Source of the DNA: CAZWUZ01 sp964637655 [NCBI: uncultured bacterium]
GTDB taxonomy: Bacteria; DAOPZR01
NCBI GenBank assembly: GCA_964637655.1
Contig: CAZWUZ010000101.1
Coordinates: 1 to 12,055 of the forward strand
Direction of reading: 5' to 3'
Length of the DNA: 12,055 nt
A program made the position numbers and the translations under genes. Of the stretch, positions 1 to 6,618 are shown in pieces (position 1 is the stretch's first letter; every line of letters starts with the position of its first letter). The notes under the pieces were generated by a model. The model saw nothing but the letters and a program-made list of their open reading frames with translations, made no database searches and had not been told where the DNA came from.

Positions 1-278
1 TCCACCGTAACCGTGATAACCGCCAGTCGCCCCTTTTCCTTCCCCATCATCACGCGCGGCGGGGCAAAGCCGAGACACACATAGTTCGCCCACGCCTCGC
101 CCTGTGCGCGCGTTCCCCACCCGTGCTGCACCGCGGGGTGCACGCCCGCCGCCTGCCGCGCGCGCCGCGACAGAATACCATGCTGCATAAGCGAACCGAG
201 ATTTTCCAGCGGAGAATAATGATACAGGCAGTCGATGCCCCGCCGCCGCAATTCAGCTGACAGCGGTGCGGTAGTCAC
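1..278 (-). CDS. DarT/DUF4433-like ADP-ribosyltransferase, partial (N-terminal part)
   Basis: The first 92 codons of an open frame that leaves the left edge. It starts at GTG (276-278), the only start between the upstream in-frame stop (309-311) and the conserved part. The GTG shares four bases (GTGA) with the stop of the rod-protein gene, suggesting translational coupling; no good Shine-Dalgarno is visible. The protein shows LRRRGIDCLYHYSPLENLG, then LMQHGILSRRA and NYVCLGFAPPRVMM. A YH-x-(S/T) start, a 'hGILSR' motif and a 'NYV-x-(L/F)-x-F' segment resemble the N-terminal half of the DUF4433/DarT family, which ADP-ribosylates thymidine in single-stranded DNA using NAD. The catalytic Glu lies further along and is outside the window, as would be any DarG-type antitoxin. 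Assignment is from motif memory only; another ART-fold protein is possible. Confidence 0.5.
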   Translation of the reverse strand, partial: MTTAPLSAELRRRGIDCLYHYSPLENLGSLMQHGILSRRARQAAGVHPAVQHGWGTRAQGEAWANYVCLGFAPPRVMMGKEKGRLAVITVTV

Positions 279-988
279 TTTTTCAGGTCGAGCGTCTCGC
301 CCAGCATCTCATCCTTCGTGCGGATGGTCGCGATATTCACCGCGAAGGCCTTTTCATTGACGATCATGTCGGTCATCTCTTTCGCCAGGTCAACTCCCGA
401 CATCTCGAGAAATCCCGCTGCCAGCGTGCCGCGCCCCTGCAGTCCCGCGCGTCCCGACTGCGCATTGCCGCTGTTGGCCGTCGCCCGGAAACGCGTGTCA
501 CCCGCCGCTTCCAGTCCCTGCGGGTTGGCAAAGCGCGCCACCGCGATAACCCCCGCTGCGCGCGTCACGGCACCTTCCGTCACGCTGACCGTCCCGTCAG
601 CTGCGATACTTGCCACGCCCTGCCCGACCCGGATATCCCCCTGCAGTCCCTGCACGCGCCGCCCGTCAGCCGACACCAGCATGCCCTCGCTGTCGACGCG
701 GAAACTTCCCTGCCGGGTGAACGAGACCCCCTCCTCGCCGCGCAACATAAAGAATCCGTCACCCTGCACCGCGACATCGAGGGGTTGACCGGTTGACTGC
801 AGCGATGCCTGCCCGAACGAGCGCCCGACCGCGCTGATGTCGACACCGCCCCCCGCGCGCTCCGCCTGCGTCGCCGCCGCGGGCGCAAAGCCCGGAGTAT
901 TCACATTGGCAAGGTTATTGGCCGTGACATCCTGGCGCAGTTGCTGCGCCTGCAACCCCGAAAGCCCGATGTTCAATCCGTTATCCAT
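275..988 (-). CDS. Flagellar basal-body rod/hook family protein (FlgF/FlgG-like)
   Basis: A 237-aa protein of the flagellar rod/hook family, which builds the axial shaft outside the inner membrane. Residues 8-34 carry the signature GLSGLQAQQ...TANNLANVNTPGF, the central GDGFF motif is at 76-80, and the C-terminal family motif (GFLEMSGVDLAKEMTDMI, then a helix ending in TIRTKDEML) is at 192-230. The length is slightly below typical FlgF (about 250) and FlgG (about 260), so FlgF or FlgG cannot be chosen. A strong Shine-Dalgarno (GGAGGTGG) precedes the ATG, and an extended -10 promoter lies just upstream. No other flagellar gene is in the window; neighbours are a J-domain gene upstream and a DarT-like gene overlapping its stop. 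Confidence 0.88.
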   Translation of the reverse strand: MDNGLNIGLSGLQAQQLRQDVTANNLANVNTPGFAPAAATQAERAGGGVDISAVGRSFGQASLQSTGQPLDVAVQGDGFFMLRGEEGVSFTRQGSFRVDSEGMLVSADGRRVQGLQGDIRVGQGVASIAADGTVSVTEGAVTRAAGVIAVARFANPQGLEAAGDTRFRATANSGNAQSGRAGLQGRGTLAAGFLEMSGVDLAKEMTDMIVNEKAFAVNIATIRTKDEMLGETLDLKK

Positions 989-1014
989 CGTCCCACCTCC
1001 ATGTGTTCCCTTCT

Positions 1015-1024
1015 ATTATACCAC
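1015..1024 (-). promoter_or_regulatory. Extended -10 promoter of the rod-protein gene
   Basis: On the minus strand the sequence reads TGTGGTATAAT, a perfect TATAAT (1020-1015) with an extended TGG immediately upstream. No clear -35 is present at 16-18 bp. The predicted start at about 1008 lies roughly 20 nt before the ATG (986-988), with GGAGGTGG in between. The promoter sits between the J-domain gene stop (1043-1045) and the rod-protein start, so the rod/DarT-like pair can be transcribed independently. Confidence 0.65.
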
Positions 1025-1042
1025 AATCCGGCGCGGGCGTGT

Positions 1043-2107
1043 TCAGTTTTTTCGCCCGCCGCCGCCGTCCGTCAGACGCCGCACCTCACGGCCGCCGCGC
1101 CGGAATTGCAGCAGCGTGCGCCAGAGCGACAACTGTTTGAGCCGCGCCTGCGCTTCGAGCGACCGTCCCCGGTGCTTGCGGATGCGTTCCCATAAGGCCC
1201 GTGCCTTGCCGCGTTCCCCCACCTCCTCGTACAGATCAGCCAGCGCCTTCTGGATGGTGAAGCATTCCTGCCGCTCCTCGCGCGGGCGTGACCAGGCGAT
1301 ATGCAGTGCCTGCTCGTACTTCCGCGCCGCGCGGCGCAGCAGGCGGTCGCTCGCCGTGTACGCCTCCCACCCCTGTTCCTTTGCCTGCCAGTAGAGCGCC
1401 TCGCAGCACAGGCCGCAGCGATACAGAAATATGATATTGTGCGGAATGCTCTCGACGAGGTGGTCGAAACAGCGCAGCGCCATGCGGAACTCACGCCGCG
1501 AGAAATGGAAGAACCCCTCCATGTTCGCGAAGAACCACGGGGTTTCCGTCGCCCCCTCCAGCCCCCGCCGCGCGTAGATGTCCTCCATCACCGCCAGCTG
1601 CTCGTCGGACATCGCCCCGGCCATCATCATCTCGAGGATGTCCCAGTCGGGATGGTCGAGAATCGAGGTCTCCCCCTCGAACCAGTCGTCATCGAAATAG
1701 GCGTCGAAACGCTGCGCATCAGGCGCCGCCGCCGTGGTGAGCAGCGCGCGCACCCGCCCGCCGGCGCGATGGCGGGCTCCTTCCTGCCGCCGGAAGAAGC
1801 GCATGCCGAAGAACGAGCCGATGCTGAACACCCTGCCGCCAACCGCCACCTCGCTCGGCAGCGACGCGTAGAAGTCCTCGTTGAGGATGCGTATCTTCTG
1901 CGGGTCGCGCAGCGTCTCGTAGGCTTCCTGCAGGTCGTGGAAGACGCGCAGCGTCTGTTCGCTGTGCCCCACCTTGTCGGGATGGTACTGGCGCACGAGC
2001 GCGCGGTAGGCGCGCGCCACCTGCTCCGCCGACGCGTTGCTTTCCAGCTGCAGCAGCTCGTAGAGATAGCGCAGCCGCGGCGCCATGATGAATGTGCGGA
2101 AATCCAT
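1043..2107 (-). CDS. J-domain (DnaJ-like) protein with uncharacterised C-terminal region
   Basis: A 354-aa protein with an N-terminal J domain at about residues 14-75. This holds the HPD motif at 42-44, which stimulates Hsp70 (DnaK) ATPase activity, and helix III (FHDLQEAYETLRDP). There is no Gly/Phe region and no CxxCxGxG zinc centre, so this is not classical DnaJ but a type III J protein. Residues 190-330 are helix-rich, with aromatic/Ala patterning like TPR repeats (DHLVESIPHNIIFLYRCGLC; KYEQALHIA; ALADLYEEVGERGKARALWE), suggesting a client-binding scaffold. No Shine-Dalgarno precedes ATG 2105-2107 or the alternative Met8. The first 11 codons lie inside a direct repeat that also occurs 105 bp upstream, so the annotated N-terminus may be repeat-derived. 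A G-rich tail ends the protein. Confidence 0.8.
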   Translation of the reverse strand: MDFRTFIMAPRLRYLYELLQLESNASAEQVARAYRALVRQYHPDKVGHSEQTLRVFHDLQEAYETLRDPQKIRILNEDFYASLPSEVAVGGRVFSIGSFFGMRFFRRQEGARHRAGGRVRALLTTAAAPDAQRFDAYFDDDWFEGETSILDHPDWDILEMMMAGAMSDEQLAVMEDIYARRGLEGATETPWFFANMEGFFHFSRREFRMALRCFDHLVESIPHNIIFLYRCGLCCEALYWQAKEQGWEAYTASDRLLRRAARKYEQALHIAWSRPREERQECFTIQKALADLYEEVGERGKARALWERIRKHRGRSLEAQARLKQLSLWRTLLQFRRGGREVRRLTDGGGGRKN

Positions 2108-2142
2108 GGGGGAATACTACGTGACCGTCAGCCGCAGCGCAA
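2076..2142. repeat. 67-bp direct repeat, copy 1 (overlaps the J-domain gene start)
   Basis: This copy matches 2181-2247 at 64 of 67 positions. On the minus strand it contains 34 bp upstream of the ATG plus the first 11 codons. The single difference within the coding part is synonymous (third position of Thr5); the other two fall upstream. Homology stops abruptly after codon 11, so a boundary lies inside the gene. Confidence 0.9.
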
Positions 2143-2212
2143 TCCCCATGGCGACGCTGCTGCCTTCCCAGGAGGGGAAGCGCGGCGCCATGATGAACGT
2201 GCGGAAATCCAT
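2117..2212 (-). other. 31-codon upstream open frame duplicating the J-domain gene start
   Basis: The frame begins MDFRTFIMAPR, identical to residues 1-11 of the J-domain protein, then diverges (FPSWEGSSVAMG...) and stops at TAG 2117-2119. It is in frame with the downstream gene (offset 105 nt), and only three codons separate its stop from the real ATG. It may be a coding relic, a coupled leader peptide or non-coding repeat sequence. No ribosome-binding site is visible, so translation is doubtful. Confidence 0.35.
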
Positions 2213-2247
2213 GGGGGAATACTACGTGACCGTCAGCTGCGGCGCAA
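2181..2247. repeat. 67-bp direct repeat, copy 2 (upstream)
   Basis: Second copy, offset by exactly 105 bp from copy 1. The 38-bp spacer (2143-2180) holds a small hairpin, CTTCCC-AGGAG-GGGAAG (2164-2180). This suggests the unit is part of a dispersed palindromic repeat family rather than a unique gene fragment. Confidence 0.9.
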
Positions 2248-2271
2248 CACCCTCACGGCGACGACACTGAT

Positions 2272-2441
2272 CAGGCTCACGGCGTTCACCGCGGAGCACA
2301 AGGAGCACGCGGAGCGGTGGCGGTGTGCCTGGCGGTGCGCTGTTGTTCGGAAAATCAGGACATGCCTGCAGGGTCAACTGCATACGTTTCCGTTTTCTCT
2401 GCGTGCTCTGTGTGCTCGGCGGTGAACAATGCCGTGGCCTG
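2272..2441. repeat. 170-bp inverted-repeat element in the fusA/J-domain intergenic region
   Basis: The best-matched arms are 2285-2314 and 2397-2426, complementary at 26 of 30 positions. The homology extends outward imperfectly to 2272 and 2441. The arm motif is TTCACCGCSGAGCACA followed by GAGCACGCRGAG, built of GGAGCAC-like sub-units. This resembles GGAG/CGCGGAG-rich intergenic repeats common in environmental bacterial genomes. The 82-bp centre codes for nothing recognisable. No clear target duplication was seen, so mobile status is unproven. Confidence 0.65.
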
Positions 2442-2490
2442 CTGTCAGTTCAGTGTGGTCTCCCTGCCAACGGTCAGGGCAGGGCGTAGA

Positions 2491-2525
2491 CAGAAAAGCC
2501 CGGCCCGCAAACACGCGGGCCGGGC
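2491..2525 (-). terminator. Rho-independent terminator of fusA
   Basis: A perfect 11-bp GC stem (2498-2508 with 2515-2525) has a 6-nt loop. On the minus strand it is followed by TTTTCTG. It lies 20 nt beyond the fusA stop codon (2546-2548). Confidence 0.92.
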
Positions 2526-2545
2526 GGAAGTGCTGCCGGAAACTG

Positions 2546-4654
2546 CTACTCTTCGTCTTCGATCTTGCCCACCTTGCGCGTCTTGAGGATCTCCTCCTCG
2601 ACGGAGAAGGGCACCTGCGCATAGTGCGAGAGTTTCATCGAGTAGGTGGCGCGCCCCTGCGTCTGCGAGCGCAGGTTGGTGACATAGCCGAACATTTCCG
2701 CCAGCGGCACCTTGGCGGTGATCACGTTGTGGTCACCTTTCTGCTGAATCTCGTTCACCTGCCCGCGTTTTGAGCAGAGGTAGCCGGTCACGTCGCCCAC
2801 GTATTCCTTGGGCGTCGTCACGTCGACTTCCATCATCGGCTCGAGCAGGCAGGGATGCGCGTGCAGGATGCCCTGCTTCATCGCCATGCGCCCGGCGATC
2901 TGGAAGGCCATCGCCGACGAGTCGACCTCGTGGAACGACCCGTAGAAGAGCGTGACCCGCATGTCAACCACCGGATACTGTGCGTATGGTCCCTTGGTCA
3001 TGACTTCGATGACCCCGCGCTCCACTGACGGGATGAACTCGCGCGGGATGACGCCCTGGGTGATGCCGTTGACGAATTCAAAACCGCCGCCGGGGCCAGT
3101 CGGCTCCAGTTTGAGGCAGACGTGCGCGTACTGCCCGTGTCCGCCCGACTGCTTGACGTGGCGGTACTCGACCTCGCGTTCGCGGGTGATCGCCTCGCGA
3201 TACGCCACCTGCGGCGCCCCGACGATCGCCTCCACCCCGTACTCGACCTTGAGCCGGTCGATGATGATCTCGAGGTGCAGTTCGCCCATCCCCGCAAGGA
3301 TGAGTTCCTTGGTCTCCTGGTCGCGCTGCAGCATGACGGTCGGATCCTCGTCGACAAGGGCCATCAGGGCATTGGCGAACTTGTCGCGCTCCGCCGAACT
3401 CTTCGGCGCCACCGCGATGTTGATCACCGGCACCGGGAACTCGATTGCTTCGAGGCGGATGGGCGCATCCTGGTCACACAGCGTGTCGCCCGTGCGCACG
3501 GTGGCGCCGACCACCGCCACGATGTCGCCGGCAAACGCCGCCTTGATGCCGATGCGCTTGTCCGCCTGCATCTGCAGCAGGCGTCCGATGCGCTCGCGCT
3601 TGCCCGTGGTGACGTTGAGCACTTCCCCCCCCTGCTCAATCGTGCCCGAGTAGACGCGCATGTAGCTGAGTTTGCCGAGGTGACGGTCGGCGGAGATCTT
3701 GAAGACCAACCCCGCGAATTTTTCCCGGTCATCCGCCTTACGCGTCAGTTTTATTTCCTTGTCGTCGGGATCTTCCCCTTCCGCCGGCTTGATGTCCGCC
3801 GGTGAAGGGAGCAGCGCCACCACCGCGTCGAGCAGCGACTGCACGCCCTTGTTCTTCAGCGCCGTGCCGCACATCACGGGAATGATTTTGTTGGCGATGC
3901 AGGCCACCCGCAGCGCGCGGTCGAGTTCCTCCTCCTCGATCCACACGCCCCCCATGTACTTCTCCAGCAGCGAATCGTCGACCTCGACGATTTTCTCGAA
4001 AAGGTGCTTGCGCCACTTTTTGACGTCCTCGACCATGTCGTCGGGGATGGGAATTTCCTCGTAGTCCTTCCCCTGCGTGCTGTCATCCCAGATGAACGCC
4101 TTGTTCTTGCGCAGGTCGACCACGCCGCGGAACTTTTCCTCCTGCCCGATGGGGAGCTGCAGCGGCACGGCATTGGCGCCGAGACGTTCCTGGATGCTCT
4201 CCACCACCCCGAGAAAGTCGGCGCCGATGCGGTCCATCTTGTTGATGAAGGCGAGACGCGGCACCTGGTAGTCGTTCGACTGCCGCCACACCGTCTCGCT
4301 CTGCGGCTGCACACCGACCACGGCGCAGAACACCACCACCGCGGCATCGAGCACGCGCAGCGAGCGTTCCACCTCGACGGTGAAATCGACGTGCCCGGGC
4401 GTGTCGATGAGGTTGAGGCGGTAGTCCTTCCAGAAGCAGGTGGTGGCGGCGGACATGATGGTGATGCCGCGCTCGCGCTCCTGCTTGAGGAAGTCCATGG
4501 TTGCTTCCCCGTCATGCACCTCGCCCATCTTGTGCGTCAGTCCCGTATAGAAGAGGATGCGCTCGCTGACCGTGGTCTTGCCCGCGTCGATATGCGCGAT
4601 AATGCCGAGGTTGCGCACCTTGTCGAGCGGAAATTCGCGTTTCGTCTCTGCCAT
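2546..4654 (-). CDS. fusA: Elongation factor G
   Basis: A 702-aa, full-length translational GTPase that drives tRNA-mRNA translocation on the ribosome and, with ribosome recycling factor, ribosome recycling. G1 is AHIDAGKTT (20-28), the switch I region has RGIT (62-65), G3 is DTPGH (84-88) and G4 is NKMD (138-141). [10 protein letters not shown] segment ends the G domain, and domains II-V follow, closing with [21 protein letters not shown] typical of domain V. A good Shine-Dalgarno (AAGGAG) lies 9 nt before the ATG. The gene is not in a str operon: no rpsL, rpsG or tuf is adjacent, and terminators flank it on both sides. It could therefore be either the sole EF-G or a second paralogue. No convincing promoter is visible in the 100 bp upstream. 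Confidence 0.95.
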   Translation of the reverse strand: MAETKREFPLDKVRNLGIIAHIDAGKTTVSERILFYTGLTHKMGEVHDGEATMDFLKQERERGITIMSAATTCFWKDYRLNLIDTPGHVDFTVEVERSLRVLDAAVVVFCAVVGVQPQSETVWRQSNDYQVPRLAFINKMDRIGADFLGVVESIQERLGANAVPLQLPIGQEEKFRGVVDLRKNKAFIWDDSTQGKDYEEIPIPDDMVEDVKKWRKHLFEKIVEVDDSLLEKYMGGVWIEEEELDRALRVACIANKIIPVMCGTALKNKGVQSLLDAVVALLPSPADIKPAEGEDPDDKEIKLTRKADDREKFAGLVFKISADRHLGKLSYMRVYSGTIEQGGEVLNVTTGKRERIGRLLQMQADKRIGIKAAFAGDIVAVVGATVRTGDTLCDQDAPIRLEAIEFPVPVINIAVAPKSSAERDKFANALMALVDEDPTVMLQRDQETKELILAGMGELHLEIIIDRLKVEYGVEAIVGAPQVAYREAITREREVEYRHVKQSGGHGQYAHVCLKLEPTGPGGGFEFVNGITQGVIPREFIPSVERGVIEVMTKGPYAQYPVVDMRVTLFYGSFHEVDSSAMAFQIAGRMAMKQGILHAHPCLLEPMMEVDVTTPKEYVGDVTGYLCSKRGQVNEIQQKGDHNVITAKVPLAEMFGYVTNLRSQTQGRATYSMKLSHYAQVPFSVEEEILKTRKVGKIEDEE

Positions 4655-4688
4655 GACTTCTTCTCCTTCGTCGTCCCCGTACGGGACA

Positions 4689-4722
4689 GAAACAAACTAC
4701 CCCGACCTGCAGGTCGGGGTAG
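4689..4722 (-). terminator. Hairpin terminator of the lipoprotein gene
   Basis: A perfect 26-bp palindrome (4697-4722) with half-site CTACCCCGACCTG, read on the minus strand, is followed by TTTGTTTC. It lies 32 nt beyond the lipoprotein stop codon and 34 nt before the fusA start. It should separate the two transcription units, or attenuate read-through into fusA. Confidence 0.8.
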
Positions 4723-4754
4723 CGGTTATGCTGCGGTTATGTACAGCGTGTTGC

Positions 4755-5762
4755 CTACTGCTGCACCGGGGCCGCGGGCGGTGCCGCTGCCGGAGTCGCC
4801 GGAACTGCAGGCGCGACGGGCGCAGCCGGAGCAGTTGCCGGTGCAGCCGGCGACATAGCCGGAACCGCCGGGGTTGCCGCCGGGGCCACACCCAGTTCGG
4901 CGTACAGCGAGGTTTCGAACACCGGCTGCTGCTGCGTCCGCAATCCGTCGGTAAACGTGCCAAAGGCCGCGTCGAACTGCCGGCTGCGCAGGATGGTGGC
5001 GATTTCCGCGCGCACCTCGTCGAGTGTGAACGTCTTGGCCGCGATGGTGTTGCGGCGGTGGAAGATCAGGAAGGCGTTGCCCGCCGGAATGACCTGACTG
5101 AACTGCCCGTCGCGCAGCGGCAGGATGTGCTGCTTGAAAAAATCGTCATTCCGCACTTTGTCCAGCGGGATGATCGGCGGCAGCTGGCGTTCGCCCAGTT
5201 CTTCGAGCCCGAACTGCCGCACGGCCTGCGCGATGGACCCGCCGCCGACCAGCACCGCCCGCGCCTGTTCCGCGGTTGCCTTGTCCGGTGCCGCCCAGGC
5301 GCTCATTTCCAGCAGGTCGCCATGACTGAATTCATCGTGTTTTTCCGCGTAGAACTGCGCAATTTCCGTATCACTCACCGGGATGTTCTGCTCGGCCCAG
5401 TAGCGCTTGTAGCGCGAGAAGAGCACCCCGTTTTCCGCCTGGCGCAACTGGAACTGATGCTCCGTGTCGGTATGCAGGTTCGCGGTGCGCGCCAGCGCCA
5501 CCACCTGTCGGGCCAGCAACGCATTGTTCAGGTACTCCTGCAGGCTTTCCGGCGACTTGAGAATCTCCTCACGTACCGCCTTGTCCTTATGCTCAAGTTC
5601 AGCGCGGATTTCCGCCAGCGTCACCTTGACCTCGCCCGCACTCGCCAGCACCGGGGAATCATCGGCAACCACGGCAGTTTCCGGACCCTTCGGGCACCCC
5701 GCCACCATCGCCAATGCCGCCACCAGCGCGGCACCAGCCAGCACCACCAGCAGATTTTTCAT
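4755..5762 (-). CDS. SurA/PpiC-like peptidyl-prolyl isomerase lipoprotein with Ala/Pro-rich tail
   Basis: A 335-aa protein starting at ATG 5760-5762. An upstream in-frame ATG would add 34 residues, but this start has an AAAGGA ribosome-binding site and opens directly into a lipoprotein signal peptide. That peptide is MKN, a hydrophobic core and lipobox VAGC with lipidated Cys23, predicting a periplasm-facing membrane anchor. Residues 45-145 form a helical SurA-N-like chaperone region (SLQEYLNNALLARQVVALA; VSDTEIAQFYAEKHDEF). Residues 146-240 look like a divergent parvulin (PPIC) domain, including GGGSIAQAVRQFG and FSQVIPAGNAFLIFHRRN, then a helix at 245-275. Residues 292-335 are an Ala/Pro/Val-rich tail, probably an extended linker. 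A role in folding exported or outer-membrane proteins is inferred; isomerase activity is not assured in so divergent a domain. Confidence 0.78.
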   Translation of the reverse strand: MKNLLVVLAGAALVAALAMVAGCPKGPETAVVADDSPVLASAGEVKVTLAEIRAELEHKDKAVREEILKSPESLQEYLNNALLARQVVALARTANLHTDTEHQFQLRQAENGVLFSRYKRYWAEQNIPVSDTEIAQFYAEKHDEFSHGDLLEMSAWAAPDKATAEQARAVLVGGGSIAQAVRQFGLEELGERQLPPIIPLDKVRNDDFFKQHILPLRDGQFSQVIPAGNAFLIFHRRNTIAAKTFTLDEVRAEIATILRSRQFDAAFGTFTDGLRTQQQPVFETSLYAELGVAPAATPAVPAMSPAAPATAPAAPVAPAVPATPAAAPPAAPVQQ

Positions 5763-5814
5763 GAGAATTTCCTTTCCCGGACGCACACCTGCGCCACTGC
5801 CTGAAAACCGGCGG

Positions 5815-5843
5815 AGCATAGCAGATTGCCCGTCTGCTGTCAA
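5815..5843 (-). promoter_or_regulatory. Sigma-70-type promoter of the lipoprotein gene
   Basis: The minus strand reads TTGACA (5843-5838), a 17-bp spacer and TATGCT (5820-5815) with an extended TGC before the -10. The predicted start is near 5808, giving a leader of about 45 nt. It is arranged back to back with the promoter of the TM2 gene. Confidence 0.85.
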
Positions 5844-5850
5844 CCGGCAA

Positions 5851-5879
5851 TTGACGCGCCGCACGGTTTCTGCTATGCT
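5851..5879 (+). promoter_or_regulatory. Sigma-70-type promoter of the TM2-domain gene
   Basis: TTGACG (5851-5856), a 17-bp spacer and TATGCT (5874-5879) with an extended TGC. The predicted start is near 5886. Only 7 bp separate this -35 from the -35 of the divergent lipoprotein promoter. Confidence 0.85.
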
Positions 5880-5919
5880 GCGCGGCGTTGCCTACAACTA
5901 CTATGCGAGGAGGAAGACA

Positions 5920-6165
5920 ATGTCAGACGTTCCGGGTGCAGACAAGAAGATGGTGGCAGGCATCCTCGGTATCCTGCTGGGCGGGTTCGGTATTCACAAG
6001 TTTTATCTCGGTTACAGCAAAGAGGGCATTATCCAGATCGTGCTCACCTTCGTCACCTGCGGTGCCGCCGGCCTGGTCGGGCTCATCGAAGGGATCATCT
6101 ACCTGATGAAGACCGACGAGGAGTTCGTCGCGACCTACATCACCGGCCGCAAGGGCTGGTTCTAA
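5920..6165 (+). CDS. TM2-domain small membrane protein
   Basis: An 81-aa protein with the TM2 domain pattern. A first helix (about residues 11-30) ends in GGFGIHKFYLG, followed by a charged turn (YSKEG) and a second helix (about 36-63) rich in Gly (FVTCGAAGLVGLIEGIIYL). Family function is unknown; many bacteria carry such short proteins. A strong Shine-Dalgarno (GAGGAGG) precedes the ATG. It has its own promoter and terminator, so it is probably monocistronic. The C-terminal 15 residues are polar and aromatic, ending in KGWF. Confidence 0.9.
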   Translation: MSDVPGADKKMVAGILGILLGGFGIHKFYLGYSKEGIIQIVLTFVTCGAAGLVGLIEGIIYLMKTDEEFVATYITGRKGWF

Positions 6166-6177
6166 GCCGCATTTCCG

Positions 6178-6217
6178 CCCGCCCCGCGCACAAGCGCGGG
6201 GCGGGTTTCGTGTTTCA
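6178..6217 (+). terminator. Rho-independent terminator of the TM2 gene
   Basis: A perfect 12-bp GC stem (6178-6189 with 6194-6205) closes on a 4-nt ACAA loop and is followed by TTTCGTGTTT. It begins 13 nt after the TM2 stop codon. Its position 5' of the DUF4870 gene means that gene needs read-through or an unrecognised promoter. Confidence 0.88.
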
Positions 6218-6235
6218 ATCTCCCAGGAGGCAGTC

Positions 6236-6607
6236 ATGGAAAGCGCACCGGCACAGCAGCAGGACGCCAAAGTCATCGAGGAAGGGAAGGTCATCGCCGC
6301 CCTGTCGTGGTGGTTCATTCTCGGCCCGATTTTTCTCTTCACTCACAAGGACAACCGCTTTGTCCGCCATTACGCCGCGCAGGGGACCGTGCTGCTCGCC
6401 TGCGCACTGGCGCTCGGCCTGCTTTCCTGCGTGCTTTCGATGATTCTCTCCTTCATCCCGTTCGTCGGCTGGATCATCTCGCTGGCGCTGCCGCTGCTCG
6501 GGCTGCTGCCGCTGGCTGTCGCCATCATGGGGACGCTCAAGGCGGTGAACGGCGAATGGTGGTCATGCCCGGTCATCGGCGACTGGGCGAAAAAGCTTCC
6601 CGTCTGA
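6236..6607 (+). CDS. DUF4870 family membrane protein
   Basis: A 123-aa protein with three likely membrane helices at about 19-36, 48-72 and 76-101. The family-like features are the start of helix 1 (VIAALSWWFILGPIFLF), the loop THKDNRFVRHYAAQG preceding helix 2, and a C-terminal aromatic stretch (GEWWSCPVIG). DUF4870 proteins are small membrane proteins distantly resembling Tic20; function is unknown. A good Shine-Dalgarno (AGGAGG) lies 5 nt before the ATG. The stop lies 11 nt before the DUF2085 gene, so the two are probably co-transcribed. Confidence 0.85.
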   Translation: MESAPAQQQDAKVIEEGKVIAALSWWFILGPIFLFTHKDNRFVRHYAAQGTVLLACALALGLLSCVLSMILSFIPFVGWIISLALPLLGLLPLAVAIMGTLKAVNGEWWSCPVIGDWAKKLPV

Positions 6608-6618
6608 CCCCGTAGCCC

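Larger units (their letters stand above)
2108..2545. other. 438-bp intergenic region, repeat-dense, no protein gene recognised
   Basis: From right to left it holds the fusA terminator (2491-2525), the inverted-repeat element (2272-2441) and two copies of a 67-bp direct repeat, the second running into the J-domain gene. Plus-strand open frames crossing it are antisense shadows without family resemblance or a credible ribosome-binding site. Confidence 0.7.

Noticed and set aside
1301-2425. 374-codon plus-strand open frame
   Set aside because: It lies antisense to the J-domain gene and runs into the repeat region. Its Arg/His/Leu-rich composition is typical of a shadow of a GC-rich gene, and there is no family resemblance.
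2076-2441. Repeats considered as a CRISPR array
   Set aside because: There are only two copies of the 67-bp unit, with a 38-bp spacer and coding-like content, plus an inverted repeat. There is no regular repeat/spacer pattern and no cas gene.
3122-3805. 227- and 284-codon plus-strand open frames opposite fusA (also 4004-4858)
   Set aside because: Complementary-strand shadows of EF-G; rich in Arg, His and Asp with no ribosome-binding site.
4697-4722. 26-bp perfect palindrome considered as a regulator binding site for fusA
   Set aside because: Directional T-rich sequence follows it on the minus strand, just after the lipoprotein stop codon, so a terminator is the simpler reading. A dual role cannot be excluded.
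4557-5804. 415-codon plus-strand open frame
   Set aside because: It is antisense to the fusA start and the lipoprotein gene, which both have clear families, signal peptide and ribosome-binding sites. It is a high-GC shadow.
5763-5864. 34-residue N-terminal extension of the lipoprotein gene
   Set aside because: It would cover the -10 element and leader of the promoter at 5815-5843 and bury the lipoprotein signal peptide. The inner ATG has a ribosome-binding site.
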